Source: Eriocheir sinensis
Taxonomy: Eukaryota; Arthropoda; Malacostraca; Decapoda; Varunidae
NCBI RefSeq assembly: GCF_024679095.1
Contig: NW_026111673.1
Span: forward strand, 288,501-352,500
DNA: 64,000 bases
Direction: 5' to 3'
This document shows, in pieces, positions 24,792 through 35,928 of the stretch. Position numbers and translations under genes: made by a program. The notes under the pieces are model-generated. The model had not been told where the DNA came from. It did no database searches and worked only from the letters and a program-made list of their open reading frames with translations. The stretch's first letter is position 1. Each line of letters opens with the position of its first letter.

Positions 24792-25475
24792 CCCCGCACG
24801 CACGCATGTACCTCCTCCTCCTCCTCCTCCTCCTCCTCCTCCTCCTCCTCCTTCCCTTCTTCCACCTCCTCCTCCTCCTCCTCTTCCTCCTACTACTCTT
24901 CCTCCTCCACCTCCTCCTCCTCCTCCTCCTCCTCCTATTCCTCTTCCTCCTCCTCCTCCTATTCCTCTTCCTCCTCCTCCTCCCCTTCCTCCTCCTCCTC
25001 CTTCCCTTCTTCCTACTCCTCCTCCTCTTCCTCTTCCTCTTCTTCCTCCTCCTCATCCTCCTCCTCCTTCTCCTCCTCCACTTCCTCCTCCTCCTCTTCA
25101 TCATCATCATCATCATCATCATCCTCATCTTCCTTCTCTTCCTCCTCTTCCTCTTCCTTCTCTTACTCCTACTCCTCCTCCTCCTCCCCCTCCTCCTCCT
25201 GCTCCTTCCCTTCTTCCTCCTCTTCTTCATCCTCCTCCTCCTCCTCCTCCTCCTCCTCCTCCTCCTCCTCCTCTTTCTCTTCTTCCTCCTCCTCCTCCTC
25301 CTCCTCCTCCTCCTCCTCCTCCTCCTCCTAATCCTCATTCTCTTCTTCCTCTTCCTCTTCCTCCTCCTACTCCTACTCCTCCTCCTCCTCCTCCTCCTCT
25401 TCTTACCCCTCCTCCTCCTCCTCCTTCTCCTCCTCCTCCTTCTCCTCCTCCTCCTCCTCCTCCTCCTCCTCCTCC
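24693..25475. repeat. (GA)n(CA)n then TCC pyrimidine tract
   Basis: GA and CA dinucleotides (24693-24790) are followed by about 660 bases of TCC/TTCC repeat. The poly-Leu and poly-Arg open frames are repeat translations, although on the plus strand the poly-Leu frame happens to run in phase into LINE A1. Confidence 0.95.
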
Positions 25476-28054
25476 ACAACTCTCTCCATCCAGTATCCGT
25501 GAAAACAGATATTATAATCAATGTAGACACGGTCTTCATTGAAATTAAAAATAAATCTCGTAAAATAGTAATTGGACTTATCTACAGACCGCCAAGGCAG
25601 ACTCTTGATATCGACCACGCATTAAGTGAATTATTATTAGAAACAAGTAGCAGTTGCGAGGCAGTAATTGTTGGGGACTTTAACTTGCCAGTGAAAAGAT
25701 GGGGCGAACCGTTGAACTGTCATACAGGGCTCGACCTGTACACAAATTTACTAGAAAGTGATTTACATCAACACGTTCAAGAACCGACTCGGGAAAATAA
25801 TATACTTGACCTAATCTTTTCAACGACAGCTGATCTAGTTAACGAAGTAAATGTTGGTCCAATTTTTAGTTCTAGCGAACACCGAACAATCACATTCAGC
25901 ATCAATATGAAAGAAAGTAAAGTAACTCCTAGTAAAGAAAAGGTGCCTGATTATCAGAGAGCGAATTTCGTAAGACTCCGATCAATTCTAAATAATTCTG
26001 ACTGGACTGAAATCACGGCGGAAACAGATATTGATAAATCTTGGGGGGCCTTCACCACAATATTAAACAATGCCATAAGCATATGCGTACCCTATCGAAA
26101 CAGACGTTCAGCTTCTAAGAAGAAACCCAAATGGTGGAATAACGAAATTCAAAATAGCCTATCTCTTAAAAAACGCGTATACAGTAGGTACATATCATCT
26201 CAGAGCGAGGCTGACAAACTAGAGTTGGACAGAATTCGCCGCGAAACCAAGAAATTAATAAAACGAAGCAAGAAAAATCTTGAAGAATATATAGCGGAAA
26301 CAAGTAAATCTAATCCTAAAGAATTTTTCAGCTATGTAAATAATAAAAAGTCACTCACTTGTGGTATCGGACCGCTTGCTAATGAAAACGGTAACCACAC
26401 GAACGATGAAAATGAAATGGCTACAATCCTAAATAACTTTTTCGCATCCGTATTTACCGACGAAGATTGTTTATCACCTCAACCGCCGGAGGTTAGAAGG
26501 ACCGAAAAGATGTTAAGTGGCGTGCTCGTCGTAGAAAGAGACATTTTACTCACAATTGAAAAGATTAAAGTAAGCAATGCTCCTGGTCCAGACAAAATTA
26601 CCCCTAGGGTCTTAAAAGAAATCAAACATCAAATTTGTAAACCGCTCTCCATCATATTCAATAAATCTTTAACAGCTGGAAAAGTTCCGTCGGATTGTAA
26701 ACTTGCAAATGTCACACCAATTTTCAAAAAGGGGGACAAGTCTCATCCAGGAAACTATCGACCAATTAGCCTGACATCTATTGTTTGTAAGTTAATGGAG
26801 ACTATCATTCGCGACAATATGGTGAAATTCTTCTAAGAAAATAATATACTAAATAATTCGCAACATGGCTTCCGTAGTAAACGTTCGTGTTTGACTAACT
26901 TACTTGATTTTTTCACTATATTTTGAGGTGTTCTATGAAAGCAGATCAGTAGATATCATATATCTGGATTTTCAAAAGGCATTTGATAAGGTCCCCCACC
27001 AACGATTGCTCAGCAAACTACTGGCGCACGGTATCTCGGGTAACATTCACAATTGGCTTGCGGACTGGCTCTCTGAGCGGAAACAGAGAGTAGTTCTAAA
27101 CGGTGTTACATCTAACTGGCTCGATGTCAAAAGCGGCGTACCTCAAGGATCAGTGCTTGGCCCCATGCTCTTCTTAATTTATGTTAATGATATCGATGAT
27201 GGGCTCACTTGCAAAGTATCAAAATTTGCTGATGACACAAAAATTGCTAGTAAAGTACCTGCGATACTCGACGAAGAAGCTTTACAATCAGATATAGATC
27301 GACTTGCACGTTGGGCCAATCAATGGCAAATTAAATTTAACGTTGACAAATGTAAAGTGTTGCACATCGGAAAAAATAACAATCGCATTCGGTACGTAAT
27401 GGATGCCCAACAACTTTCTGCAGTAAGTAAAGAAAAGGATCTTGGATCACTATATCAAGCGATTTAAAGCCCGGTCAGCATTGTTCAGAGGTAGTTAAAA
27501 CTGCAAACAAATTGGTTGGCTTCATCGGACGAGTCTTTAATAATAAATCGGAAAAAGTAATATTAAAACTGTATAATTCGTTGGTTCGACCCCGTCTAGA
27601 GTACTGTGTACAGTTTTGGTCTCCCTACTACAGAAAAGACATAGAAAAGTTGGAACGGGTCCAACGAAGAGTAACAAAGATGATTCCTAGGTTGAGAAAT
27701 TTGTCATATGAACAAAGGCTTAAAGAAGTAAATTTATTCAGCCTATCAAAACGAAGAATGCGAGGCGATCTAATAGAAGTGTTTAAAATGTTCAAAGGAT
27801 TCAGTGATATTAATGCGGAAGATTACTTTACAATTGATCGATCAAATAGAACAAGAAGAAATCACAATTTGAAGATGAGTGGTAAAAGATTCTCGTCGCA
27901 CGAAGCTAAACACTTCTTCTTCAATCGACTTGTTAATGTTTGGAACTCTCTACCTTGTGATGTCGTTGATAGTACAACAGTTACGGCCTTCAAGAATAGA
28001 TTAGACAAGTGTTTTGAATCCAACCAGCAACTAAGATATTACTCATTGTCGTAA
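25476..28054 (+). pseudogene. LINE A1: 5'-truncated CR1-like endonuclease/RT
   Basis: Coding similarity starts at once after the TCC tract, in the middle of an apurinic endonuclease domain (GLIYRPP, VIVGDFNLP, EPTRENNILDL, SSEHR), so roughly the first 85 residues are missing. The reverse transcriptase follows: APGPDKITPRVLKE, NVTPIFKKGD, NYRPISLTS, then YLDFQKAFDKVPH (motif A), SGVPQGSVLGPMLF (B) and SKFADDTK (C). The C-terminus has LERVQRRVTKMIP. Reading is broken by a TAA at 26834-26836, a frameshift near 26920 and another near 27446. The SGVPQGSVLGP and LERVQRR forms place it in the CR1 superfamily. It would act by target-primed reverse transcription if intact. Confidence 0.9.
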
Positions 28055-28358
28055 TAACGTTAAGTTCTTTCGAATACTGGTGTCCTTGTCCGCTTTTATC
28101 GCCCGGTTAGTGGTAGCAGTAATGGTAGTTCTTTCCTCTTTCCTACATAAATTCCATGCAGTTTTTCCATGCTGCATGGTTCTTTTTCCTTTCCTGCCAG
28201 CTTTGGCTGGAGGGATGGGGGGGTGGGGAGGAGCCTTCGCCTTTGCTGTCCTTCATCTTCCACCTTTAATTAGATAGTTAGTGTAGCTTGTCACAAACAA
28301 CCTCGTAAGGACCAGCAGGTCTGCTGTTGTTTGTTCTTCCTTTGTGTTCCTTTGTGTT
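28055..28358 (+). repeat. LINE A1 3' UTR and tail
   Basis: About 300 bases are shared with copies at 31779-32075 and 33610-33911. They end in two copies of ctttgtgttc and then pass directly into the TCC tract. Confidence 0.8.
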
Positions 28359-28405
28359 CTTCTTCCTCCTCTTCCTCCTCCTCTTCCTCCTCTTCATCCT
28401 CCTCT

Positions 28406-28440
<35 letters not shown>

Positions 28441-28531
28441 AACTACTTTCTCTTCCTCCTCCTCCTCCTCCTCCTCCTCCTCTTCCTCCTCTTCCTCTTC
28501 CTCCTCATCCTTCTCCTCTTCCTCCTCTTCC
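28359..28531. repeat. TCC pyrimidine tract
   Basis: Uninterrupted pyrimidines apart from a few a residues; it joins the LINE A1 tail to the palindrome-ended element. Confidence 0.95.
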
Positions 28532-28535
28532 TAAC

Positions 28536-29400
28536 AGGGGTGTGTTGACTCCCGCCCGGCGGGAGTCACTACACTCCTTTTAGGGCAGCCAAAATGTGTG
28601 ATCTCGGCAGGCCGGCCAAACCCAGCGTTTAGAAAATTGTCCTTTTTTTGTGTGTATTTCTGTGAAGCGTAACTCCTGAAGTATACGTCCTATAGTAAAT
28701 TTGAAAGTTGTGTCTTGTAGCTAATGATGTGTTCTTTAAGTTGTTAAAAGTTAATGTTTTTTGAAGAAATTTTATTTTTTTATTTTTTTATTAATTGTGA
28801 TGTTTAAAATTTGTGTATGAAGTTTCTGTCTGTTGCGCTAATTAGGTGATTGTTTTCCGCTTCTTTTGTTATAGAAGAGTTTTCTTTGTATTTTTGTTCC
28901 TTGTCTGTGAAAATGCGAGTTTATTGGTTGCGCGATTTTTTGTTTTGACTTCAACTCACGATATCTCGGTAAAGTGTTGAAGTAAGTATTTTTTATTTTA
29001 TTTTTCCTTGAAAGAGCTTTTAATTTTGCGTGTAATGCAGTTGGTTTTATTTTTGTGAAGCGCTCCCAAGCTTCGTAATGTCATTTTGAAAAAAAAACTT
29101 TTTAGCGCGCTTCGCTCGTGACCATTGATCTCGGCCTAAACGCGAGATTGAAGGTGGTGGGTGGGCGTGTGCTCTGTGTCGGGTAACGGTCTTAGCACCT
29201 ATAAGCTCTCCGCGCGCGGCTGGCCGGGGGCTCTAATGTGGCGGGTGGGACGGACCCTAAGAGATAGGTCCCTAGTTGTTGTGCTCCCGGCCGGCCGAGC
29301 ATTTTTCTAAACGCTGGGTTTGGACGGCCGGCCGGGAGTACATATTTTGGCTACCCTAACAGGGGTGTAGTGACTCCCGCCCGGCGGGAGTCACTACTCT
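28536..29400. mobile_element. Palindrome-ended DNA element, copy 1
   Basis: The core 28581-29358 has inverted ends (tagggcagccaaaat... and reversed tagggtagccaaaat...), with about 55 bases of matching TIR including ggccggcc and aaacccagcgtttagaaaa. Each end is capped by a hairpin formed from gtgactcccgcc and ggcgggagtcac. No coding sequence is recognisable; the interior is T-rich. TA dinucleotides flank the core. Copy 2 at 32578-33455 is nearly identical except for an about 44-base and a smaller indel. The superfamily was not determined. Confidence 0.8.
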
Positions 29401-29445
29401 TATTCCCCCTCTTCCTCTTCCTCCTCTTCCTCCTCCTCTTCCTCC

Positions 29446-29477
<32 letters not shown>

Positions 29478-29853
29478 CTCCTCTTCCTCCTCTTCTTCCT
29501 CCTCCTCCTCCTCCTCCTCCTCCTCCTCTTCCTCCTCCTCCTCCTCCTCTTCCTAATCCTCCTCCTCCTCCTCTTCCTCCTCTTCTTACTCCTCCTCCTC
29601 TTCTTCCCCCTCCTTCTCCTCCTCTCCTCCTCCTCCTTCTCCTCCTCCTCCTCCTCCTCCTCCTCCTCCTCCTCCTCCTCTTCCTCCTCCTCGTCTTCCT
29701 CCTCCCCCTCCTCCTCCTTCTCCTCCTCTTCTTCCTCCTCCTCCTCTTCTTCCTCCTTTTCCTCCTACTCCTCCTCCTCCTCCTCCTCCTTCTCTTCTTC
29801 CTTCTCCTCCTCCTCCTCCTCCTCCTCCTCCTCCTCCTCCTCCTCCTCCTCCT

Positions 29854-29896
<43 letters not shown>

Positions 29897-30023
29897 CTCC
29901 TCCTCCTCCTCCTCCTCCTCCTCCTCCTCCTCCTCCTCCTCCTCCTCCTCCTCCTCCTCCTCCTCCTCCTCCTTCATCTCTTCTTCCTCCTCCTCCTCTT
30001 CTTCCTCCTCCTCCTCCTCCTCT
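29401..30023. repeat. TCC pyrimidine tract
   Basis: About 620 bases. The variant pattern at about 29520-29645 (tcctaatcc, cttactcc, tcctctcc in order) is repeated at about 33915-34030, so these tracts have been copied as blocks. Confidence 0.95.
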
Positions 30024-31778
30024 AAGTAAATCTAATCCTAAAGAATTTTTCAGCTATGTAAATAATAAAAAGTCACTCACTTGTGGTATCGGACCGCTTG
30101 CTAATGAAAATGGTAACCACACGAACGATGAAAATGAAATGGCTACAATCCTAAATAGCTTTTTCGCATCCGTATTTACCGACGAAGATTGTTTATCACC
30201 TCAACCGCCGGAGGTTAGAAGGACCGAAAAGATGTTAAGTGGCGTGCTCATCGTAGAAAGTGACATTTTACGCACAATTGAAAAGATTAAAGTAAGCAAA
30301 GCTCCTGGTCCAGACAAAATTACCCCTAGGGTCTTAAAAGAAATCAAACATCAAATTTGTAAACCGCTCTCCATCATATTTAATATATCTTTAACAGCTG
30401 GAAAAGTTCCGTCGGATTGGAAACTTGCAAATGTCACACCAATTTTCAAAAAGGGGGACAAGTCTCATCCAGGAAACTATCGACCAATTAGCCTGACATC
30501 TATTGTTTGTAAGTTAATGGAGACTATCATTCGCGACAATATGGTGAAATTCTTCTAAGAAAATAATATACTAAATAATTCGCAACATGGCTTCCGTAGT
30601 AAACGTTCGTGTTTGACTAACTTACTTGATTTTTTTCACTATATTTTTGAGGTGTTCGATGAAAGCAGATCAGTAGATATCATATATCTGGATTTTCAAA
30701 AGGCATTTGATAAGGTCCCCCACCAACGATTGCTCAGCAAACTACTGGCGCACGGTATCTCGGGTAACATTCACAATTGGCTTGCGGACTGGCTCTCTGA
30801 GCGGAAACAGAGAGTAGCTCTAAACGGTGTTACATCTAACTGGCTCGATGTCAAAAGCGGCGTACCTCAAGGATCAGTGCTTGGCCCCATGCTCTTCTTA
30901 ATTTATGTTAATGATATCGATGATGGGCTCACTTGCAAGTATCAAAATTTGCTGATGACACAAAAAATGCTAGTAAAGTAACTGCGATACTCGACGAAGA
31001 AGCTTTACAATCTGATATAGATCGACTTGCACGTTGGGCCAATCAATGGCAAATGAAATTTAACGTTGACACATGTAAAGTGTTGCACATCGGAAAAAAT
31101 AACAATCGCGTTCGGTACGTAATGAATGGCCAACAACTTTCTGCAGTAAGTAAAGAAAAGGATCTTGGAATCACTATATCAAGCGATTTAAGGCCCGGTC
31201 AGCATTGTTCAGAGGTTGTTAAAACTGCAAACAAATTGGTTGGCTTCATCGGACAAGTCTTTAATAATAAATCGGAAAAAGTAATATTAAAACTGTTTAA
31301 TTCGTTGGTTCGACCCCGTTTAGAGTACTGTGTACAGTTTTGGTCTCCCTACTACAGAAAAGACATAGAAAAGTTGGAACGGGTCCAACGAAGAGTAACA
31401 AAGATGATTCCTAGGTTGAGAAATTTGTCATATGAACAAAGGCTTAAAGAAGTAAATTTATTCAGCCTATCAAAACGAAGAATGCGAGGCGATCTAATAG
31501 AAGTGTTTAAAATGTTCAAAGGATTCAGTGATATTAATGCGGAAGATTACTTTACAATTGATCGATCAAATAGAACAAGAAGAAATCACAATTTGAAGAT
31601 AAGTGGTAAAAGATTCTCGTCGCACGAAGCTAAACACTTCTTCTTCAATCGACTTGTTAATGTTTGGAACTCTCTACCTTGTGATGTCGTTGATAGTACA
31701 ACAGTTACGGCCTTCAAGAATAGATTAGACAAGTGTTTTGAATCCAACCAGCAACTAAGATATTACTCATTGTCGTAA
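30024..31778 (+). pseudogene. LINE A2: further 5'-truncated copy of family A
   Basis: Homology begins inside the linker between endonuclease and RT (SKSNPKEFFSYVNNKKS), exactly where the TCC tract ends. RT motifs are as in A1: APGPDKITPR, YLDFQKAFDKVPH, SGVPQGSVLGPMLF and, after a frame break near 30938, SKFADDTK, then LERVQRRVTKMIP through to YYSLS. The TAA at 30556-30558 is shared with A1. A1's two private frameshifts are absent here (DFFHYIFEVF and LGITISSDL are intact), while the 30938 one-base loss is private to A2. The copies are about 98% alike by eye, so they duplicated from one already damaged source. Confidence 0.9.
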
Positions 31779-32075
31779 TAACGTTAAGTTCTTTCGAATA
31801 CTGGTGTCCTTGTCCGCTTTTATCGCCCGGTTAGTGGTAGCAGTAATGGTAGTTCTTTCCTCTTTCCTACATAAATTCCATGCAGCTTTTCCTTGCTGCA
31901 TGGTTCTTTTTCCTTTCCTGCCAGCTTTGGCTGGAGGGATGGGGGGGTGAGGAGGAGCCTTCGCCTTTCCTGTCCTTCATCTTCCACCTTTGATTAGATA
32001 GTTAGTGTAGCTTGTCACAAACAACCTCGTAAGGACCAGCAGGTCTGCTGTTGTTTGTTCTTGCTTTGTGTTCCT
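31779..32075 (+). repeat. LINE A2 3' UTR and tail
   Basis: Near-identical to 28055-28358; it ends in T- and TTCC-rich sequence that merges with the next TCC tract. Confidence 0.8.
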
Positions 32076-32235
32076 TTTTTGTTCCTCCTCCTCCTCCTCC
32101 TCTTCATCCTCCTTCCTCCTCCTTCCTCCCCTCATTCCTACTACCTCTTCCTTTTCTTCCTCCTCTTCCTCTTCCTCCTCCTCCTTTTCCTCCTCCTCTT
32201 CCTCTTCTCCATCCACTTCCTCCTCTTCCTCCTCT

Positions 32236-32270
<35 letters not shown>

Positions 32271-32450
32271 AACTACTTCCTCTTCCTCCTCCTCCTCCTC
32301 CTCCTCCTCTTCCTTCTCTTCTTCCTCCTCCTCCTCCTCCTCCTCCTCCTTCTCTTAATCCTCCTCCTCCTCTCCTCCTCCTTCTTCTGCTCCTCCTTCT
32401 CTTCTTCCTCCTCCTCTTCTTCCTCCTCTTCCTCCTCTTCCTCCTCCTCT

Positions 32451-32485
<35 letters not shown>

Positions 32486-32573
32486 AACTACTTTCTCTTC
32501 CTCCTCCTCCTCCTCCTCCTCCTCTTCCTCCTCTTCCTCTTCCTCCTCATCCTTCTCCTCTTCCTCCTCTTCC
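32076..32573. repeat. TCC pyrimidine tract
   Basis: About 500 bases with block structure: about 32095-32215 (with ctcattcctactac and tccatccacttcc) recurs at about 34800-34930 and 40960-41085. Confidence 0.95.
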
Positions 32574-32577
32574 TAAC

Positions 32578-33455
32578 AGGGGTGTAGTGACTCCCGCCCG
32601 GCGGGAGTCACTACACCCCTTTTAGGGCAGCCAAAATGTGTGCTCTCGGCCGGCCGGCCAAACCCAGCGTTTAGAAAATTGCCTTTTTTTGTCGTTTTTC
32701 TGTGAAGCGTAACTCCTGAAGTATATGTCTTGTAGCTAATGATGTGTTCTTTAAGATGGCGTTAAAAAAACGTAGAAAAGTCTCGTAGTTATGGAGGTAA
32801 GTTGTTAAAAGTTAATGTTTTTTGAAGAAATCGTATTATTTTTTTTTTTAATTGTGATGTTTAAAATTTGTGTATGAAGTTTCTGTCTGTTGCGCTAATT
32901 AGGTGATTGTTTTCCGCTTCTTTTGTTATAGAAGAGTTTTCTTTGTATTTTTGTTCCTTGTCTGTGAAAATGCGAGTTTATTGGTTGCGCGATTTTTTGT
33001 TTTGACTTCAACTCACGATATCTCGGTAAAGTGTTGAAGTAAGTATTTTTTATTTTATTTTTCCTTGAAAGAGCTTTTAATTTTGCGTGTAATGCAGTTG
33101 GTTTTATTTTTGTGAAGCGCTCCCAAGCTTCGTAATGTCATTTTGAAAAAAAAACTTTTTAGCGCGCTTCGCTCGTGACCATTGATCTCGGCCTAAACGC
33201 GAGATTGAAGGTGGTGGGTGGGCGTGTGCTCTGTGTCGGGTAACGGTCTTAGCACCTATAAGCTCTCCGCGCGCGGCTGGCCGGGGGCTCTAATGTGGCG
33301 GGTGGGACGGACCCTAAGAGATAGGTCCCTAGTTGTTGTGCTCCCGGCCGGCCGAGCATTTTTCTAAACGCTGGGTTTGGACGGCCGGCCGGGAGTACAT
33401 ATTTTGGCTACCCTAACAGGGGTGTAGTGACTCCCGCCCGGCGGGAGTCACTACT
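32578..33455. mobile_element. Palindrome-ended DNA element, copy 2
   Basis: Same element as 28536-29400. Its left cap (32578-32620) is a perfect 43-base palindrome with 21-base arms and a single central base. The core TIRs run from about 32623 and to about 33416. The position after a LINE A tail and TCC tract is the same as for copy 1, so the pair arose by segmental duplication and not by two insertions. Confidence 0.82.
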
Positions 33456-33545
33456 CTTATTCCCCCTCTTCCTCTTCCTCCTCTTCCTCCTCCTCTTCCT
33501 CCTCCTCCTCCTCCTTCTCTTCCTCCTCCTCCTCCTCCTCCTCCT
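33456..33545. repeat. TCC pyrimidine tract
   Basis: Short tract joining the DNA element to the next LINE A tail. Confidence 0.9.
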
Positions 33546-33911
33546 TCAAGAATAGATTAGACAAGTGTTTTGAATCCAACCAGCAACTAAGATATTATTC
33601 ATTGTCGTAATAACGTTAAGTTCTTTCGAATACTGGTGTTCTTGTCCGCTTTTATCGCCCGGTTAGTGGTAGCAGTAATGGTAGTTCTTTCCTCTTTCCT
33701 ACATAAATTCCATGCAGTTTTTCCATGCTGCATGGTTCTTTTTCCTTTCCTGCCAGCTTTGGGTGGAGGGATGGGGGGGTGGGGAGGAGCCTTCGCCTTT
33801 GCTGTCCTTCATCTTCCACCTTTGATTACATAGTTAGTGTAGCTTGTCACAAACAACCTCGTAAGGACCAGCAGGTCTACTGTTGTTTGTTCTTCTTTGT
33901 GTTTCTTTGTG
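33546..33911 (+). pseudogene. LINE A3: 3' end only
   Basis: It starts with the last 23 codons of the RT ORF (FKNRLDKCFESNQQLRYYS) at the end of the TCC tract and contains the complete 3' UTR. It is a third member of the duplicated series A1-A2. Confidence 0.88.
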
Positions 33912-34404
33912 TTCCTCTTCCTCCTCCTCCTCCTCCTCTTCCTAATCCTCCTCCTCCTCCTCTTCCTCCTCTTCTTACTCCTCCTCCTCTTCTTCCCCCT
34001 CCTTCTCCTCCTCTCCTCCTCCTCCTTCTCCTCCTCCTCTTCCTCCTCCTCGTCTTCCTCCTCCTCCTCCTCCTCCTCCTCCTCCTCCTCCTCTACTCCT
34101 CCTCCTCCTCCTCCTCCTCTTCTTCCTCCTACTCCTCCTCTTCTTCCTCCTTCTCCTCTTCTTCCTCCTTCTCCTCTTCTTCCTCCTTCTCCTCTTCTTC
34201 CTCCTTCTCCTCTTCTTCCTCCTCCTCCTCCTCCTCCTCCTCCTCCTCCTCCTCTTCTTCCTCCTCCTCCTCTTCTTCCTCCTTTTCCTCCTACTCCTCC
34301 TCCTCCTCCTCCTTCTCTTCTTCCTTCTCCTCCTCCTCCTCCTCCTCCTCCTCCTCTTCCTCCTCCTCCTCCTTCTCTTCCTCCTCCTCCTCTTCCTCCT
34401 CCAG

Positions 34405-34436
<32 letters not shown>

Positions 34437-35297
34437 TTTCCTCCTCCTCCTCCTCCTCCTCTTCCTCCTCTTCCTCCTCCTCCTCCTCCTCCTCCTCCTC
34501 CTCCTCCTCCTTCTTCTCTTCCTCCTCCTCCTCCTCCTCCATCTCTTCTTCCTCCTCCTCCTCCTCCTCTTCCTCCTCCTCCTCCTCCTCCGCCTCCGCC
34601 TTCTTCTCTTCTTCCTCCTCCTCCTCCTCCTTCTGTTCGTCCTCCTCCTTCCTTTCTTTCTCCTCCTCCTCTTCCTTCTCCTCCTCCTCCTTCTCTTCCT
34701 CTTCCTCCTCCTCTTACTCCCTTTCTTCCTCTTCCTCCTCTTCCTCCTCCTCTTCCTCCTCCTCCTCCTAATCCTTCTCTTCCTCCTCCTCCTCCTCCTC
34801 CTCCTCCTCCTCTTCGTCCTCCTTCCTCCTCCTTCCTCCCTTCATTCCTACTACTTCTTCCTTTTCTTCCTCCTCTTCCTCTTCCTCCTCCTCCTTTTCC
34901 TCCTCCTCTTCCTCTTCTTCATCCACCTCCTCCTCTTCCTCCTCTTCCTCCTCCTCCTCCTCCTCCTCCTCCTCCTCCTCCTCCTTTTTCTCTTCCTCCT
35001 CCTCCTCCTCCTCCTTCTCCTTCATCTCTTCTTCCTCCTCCTCCTCTTCTTCCTCCTCCTCCTCCTCCTCCTCCTCCTCCGCCTCCGCCTTCTTCTCTTC
35101 TTCCTCCTCCTCCTCCTCCTTCTTTTCTTCCTCCTCCTTCCTTTCTTCCTCCTCCTCCTCTTCCTTCTCCTCCTCCTCCTCCTCCTCTTCCTCTTCCTCC
35201 TCCTCTTATTCCCTTTCTTCCTCTTCCTCCTCTTCCTCCTCCTCTTCCTCCTCCTCCTCCTAATCCTTCTCTTCCTCCTCCTCCTCCTCCTCCTCCT
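33912..35297. repeat. Long TCC satellite with about 480-base higher-order period
   Basis: Nearly 1.4 kb of pyrimidine-only DNA. The block about 34535-34790 (marked by ccgcctccgccttcttctc and later cctaatccttctcttcc) is repeated at about 35020-35275 and again at about 40690-40945. It is thus a true higher-order satellite and not a freely slipping microsatellite. All open frames here are repeat translations. Confidence 0.9.
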
Positions 35298-35928
35298 CCT
35301 AGTAGACCGCGACCTGGCCTCGGGGTCACACGTGTCAACTACGCTCGCTGTCTCGGCAGCTGTGCTTTCCTTTTGTGCTCTCCAGCATATCCTGAGGCTC
35401 TCCTATTGCTGCTGCTGCTTTGCTGCTTCGCTGACCTGCTCTGCTAAGTGCTAAGTGTTATATTCACTTTACTTAAACACATTCTTCCTAGCACACTTGC
35501 TCATCCCTTCTGCCCACACCCTACACCTCCCCTACACCTCCTCACAACACTGTGGTGCACATACAACTCCTTCCTAACTGTATTAAGCTCCTTCTTAACC
35601 TTACTACACATAATTTACATATTATTTTCCAAGAAGTGTACTAGGAGGTCCTTGTTTTCAGGCTGATTTTCTTTCATTGTTTCGGTCCGTACATTCCCGC
35701 CGCGGCGTATACCCAGCCGCGCGGAGGGCGAAATTCCCTGGAGACCCTTTGTTTTTTTCCTCCCCTACCCGGCCGCGTGAATCCCCTAGAGGGAAGTCTA
35801 ACGAGAACACCTGCCCGAGTCAGACAGGAGGGAGTTAATCGTTCCCACCTGACCTACTGCCACTCACTCACTCATTCTTTCTGAAGTTAAAAGGTAACAA
35901 AACATAACAAAAGATAACAATAAAAGAT
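35298..35928 (+). promoter_or_regulatory. LINE B 5' UTR
   Basis: Non-repeat sequence from the end of the TCC tract to the ORF1 start. It contains a GCTG/CTGC-rich stretch near 35405-35450 and a GC-rich patch at 35690-35780. CR1-type LINEs carry internal promoters in this position; none is identifiable by eye. Confidence 0.55.

Noticed and set aside
30024..31778. LINE A2 as an independent insertion into TCC
   Set aside because: It shares a stop codon with A1 and the same downstream DNA element at the same place, so duplication is the simpler reading.
33897..35297. Poly-Pro, poly-Ser and poly-Leu frames over 300 codons
   Set aside because: All three plus frames of a TCC repeat are open; no start context or domain is present.
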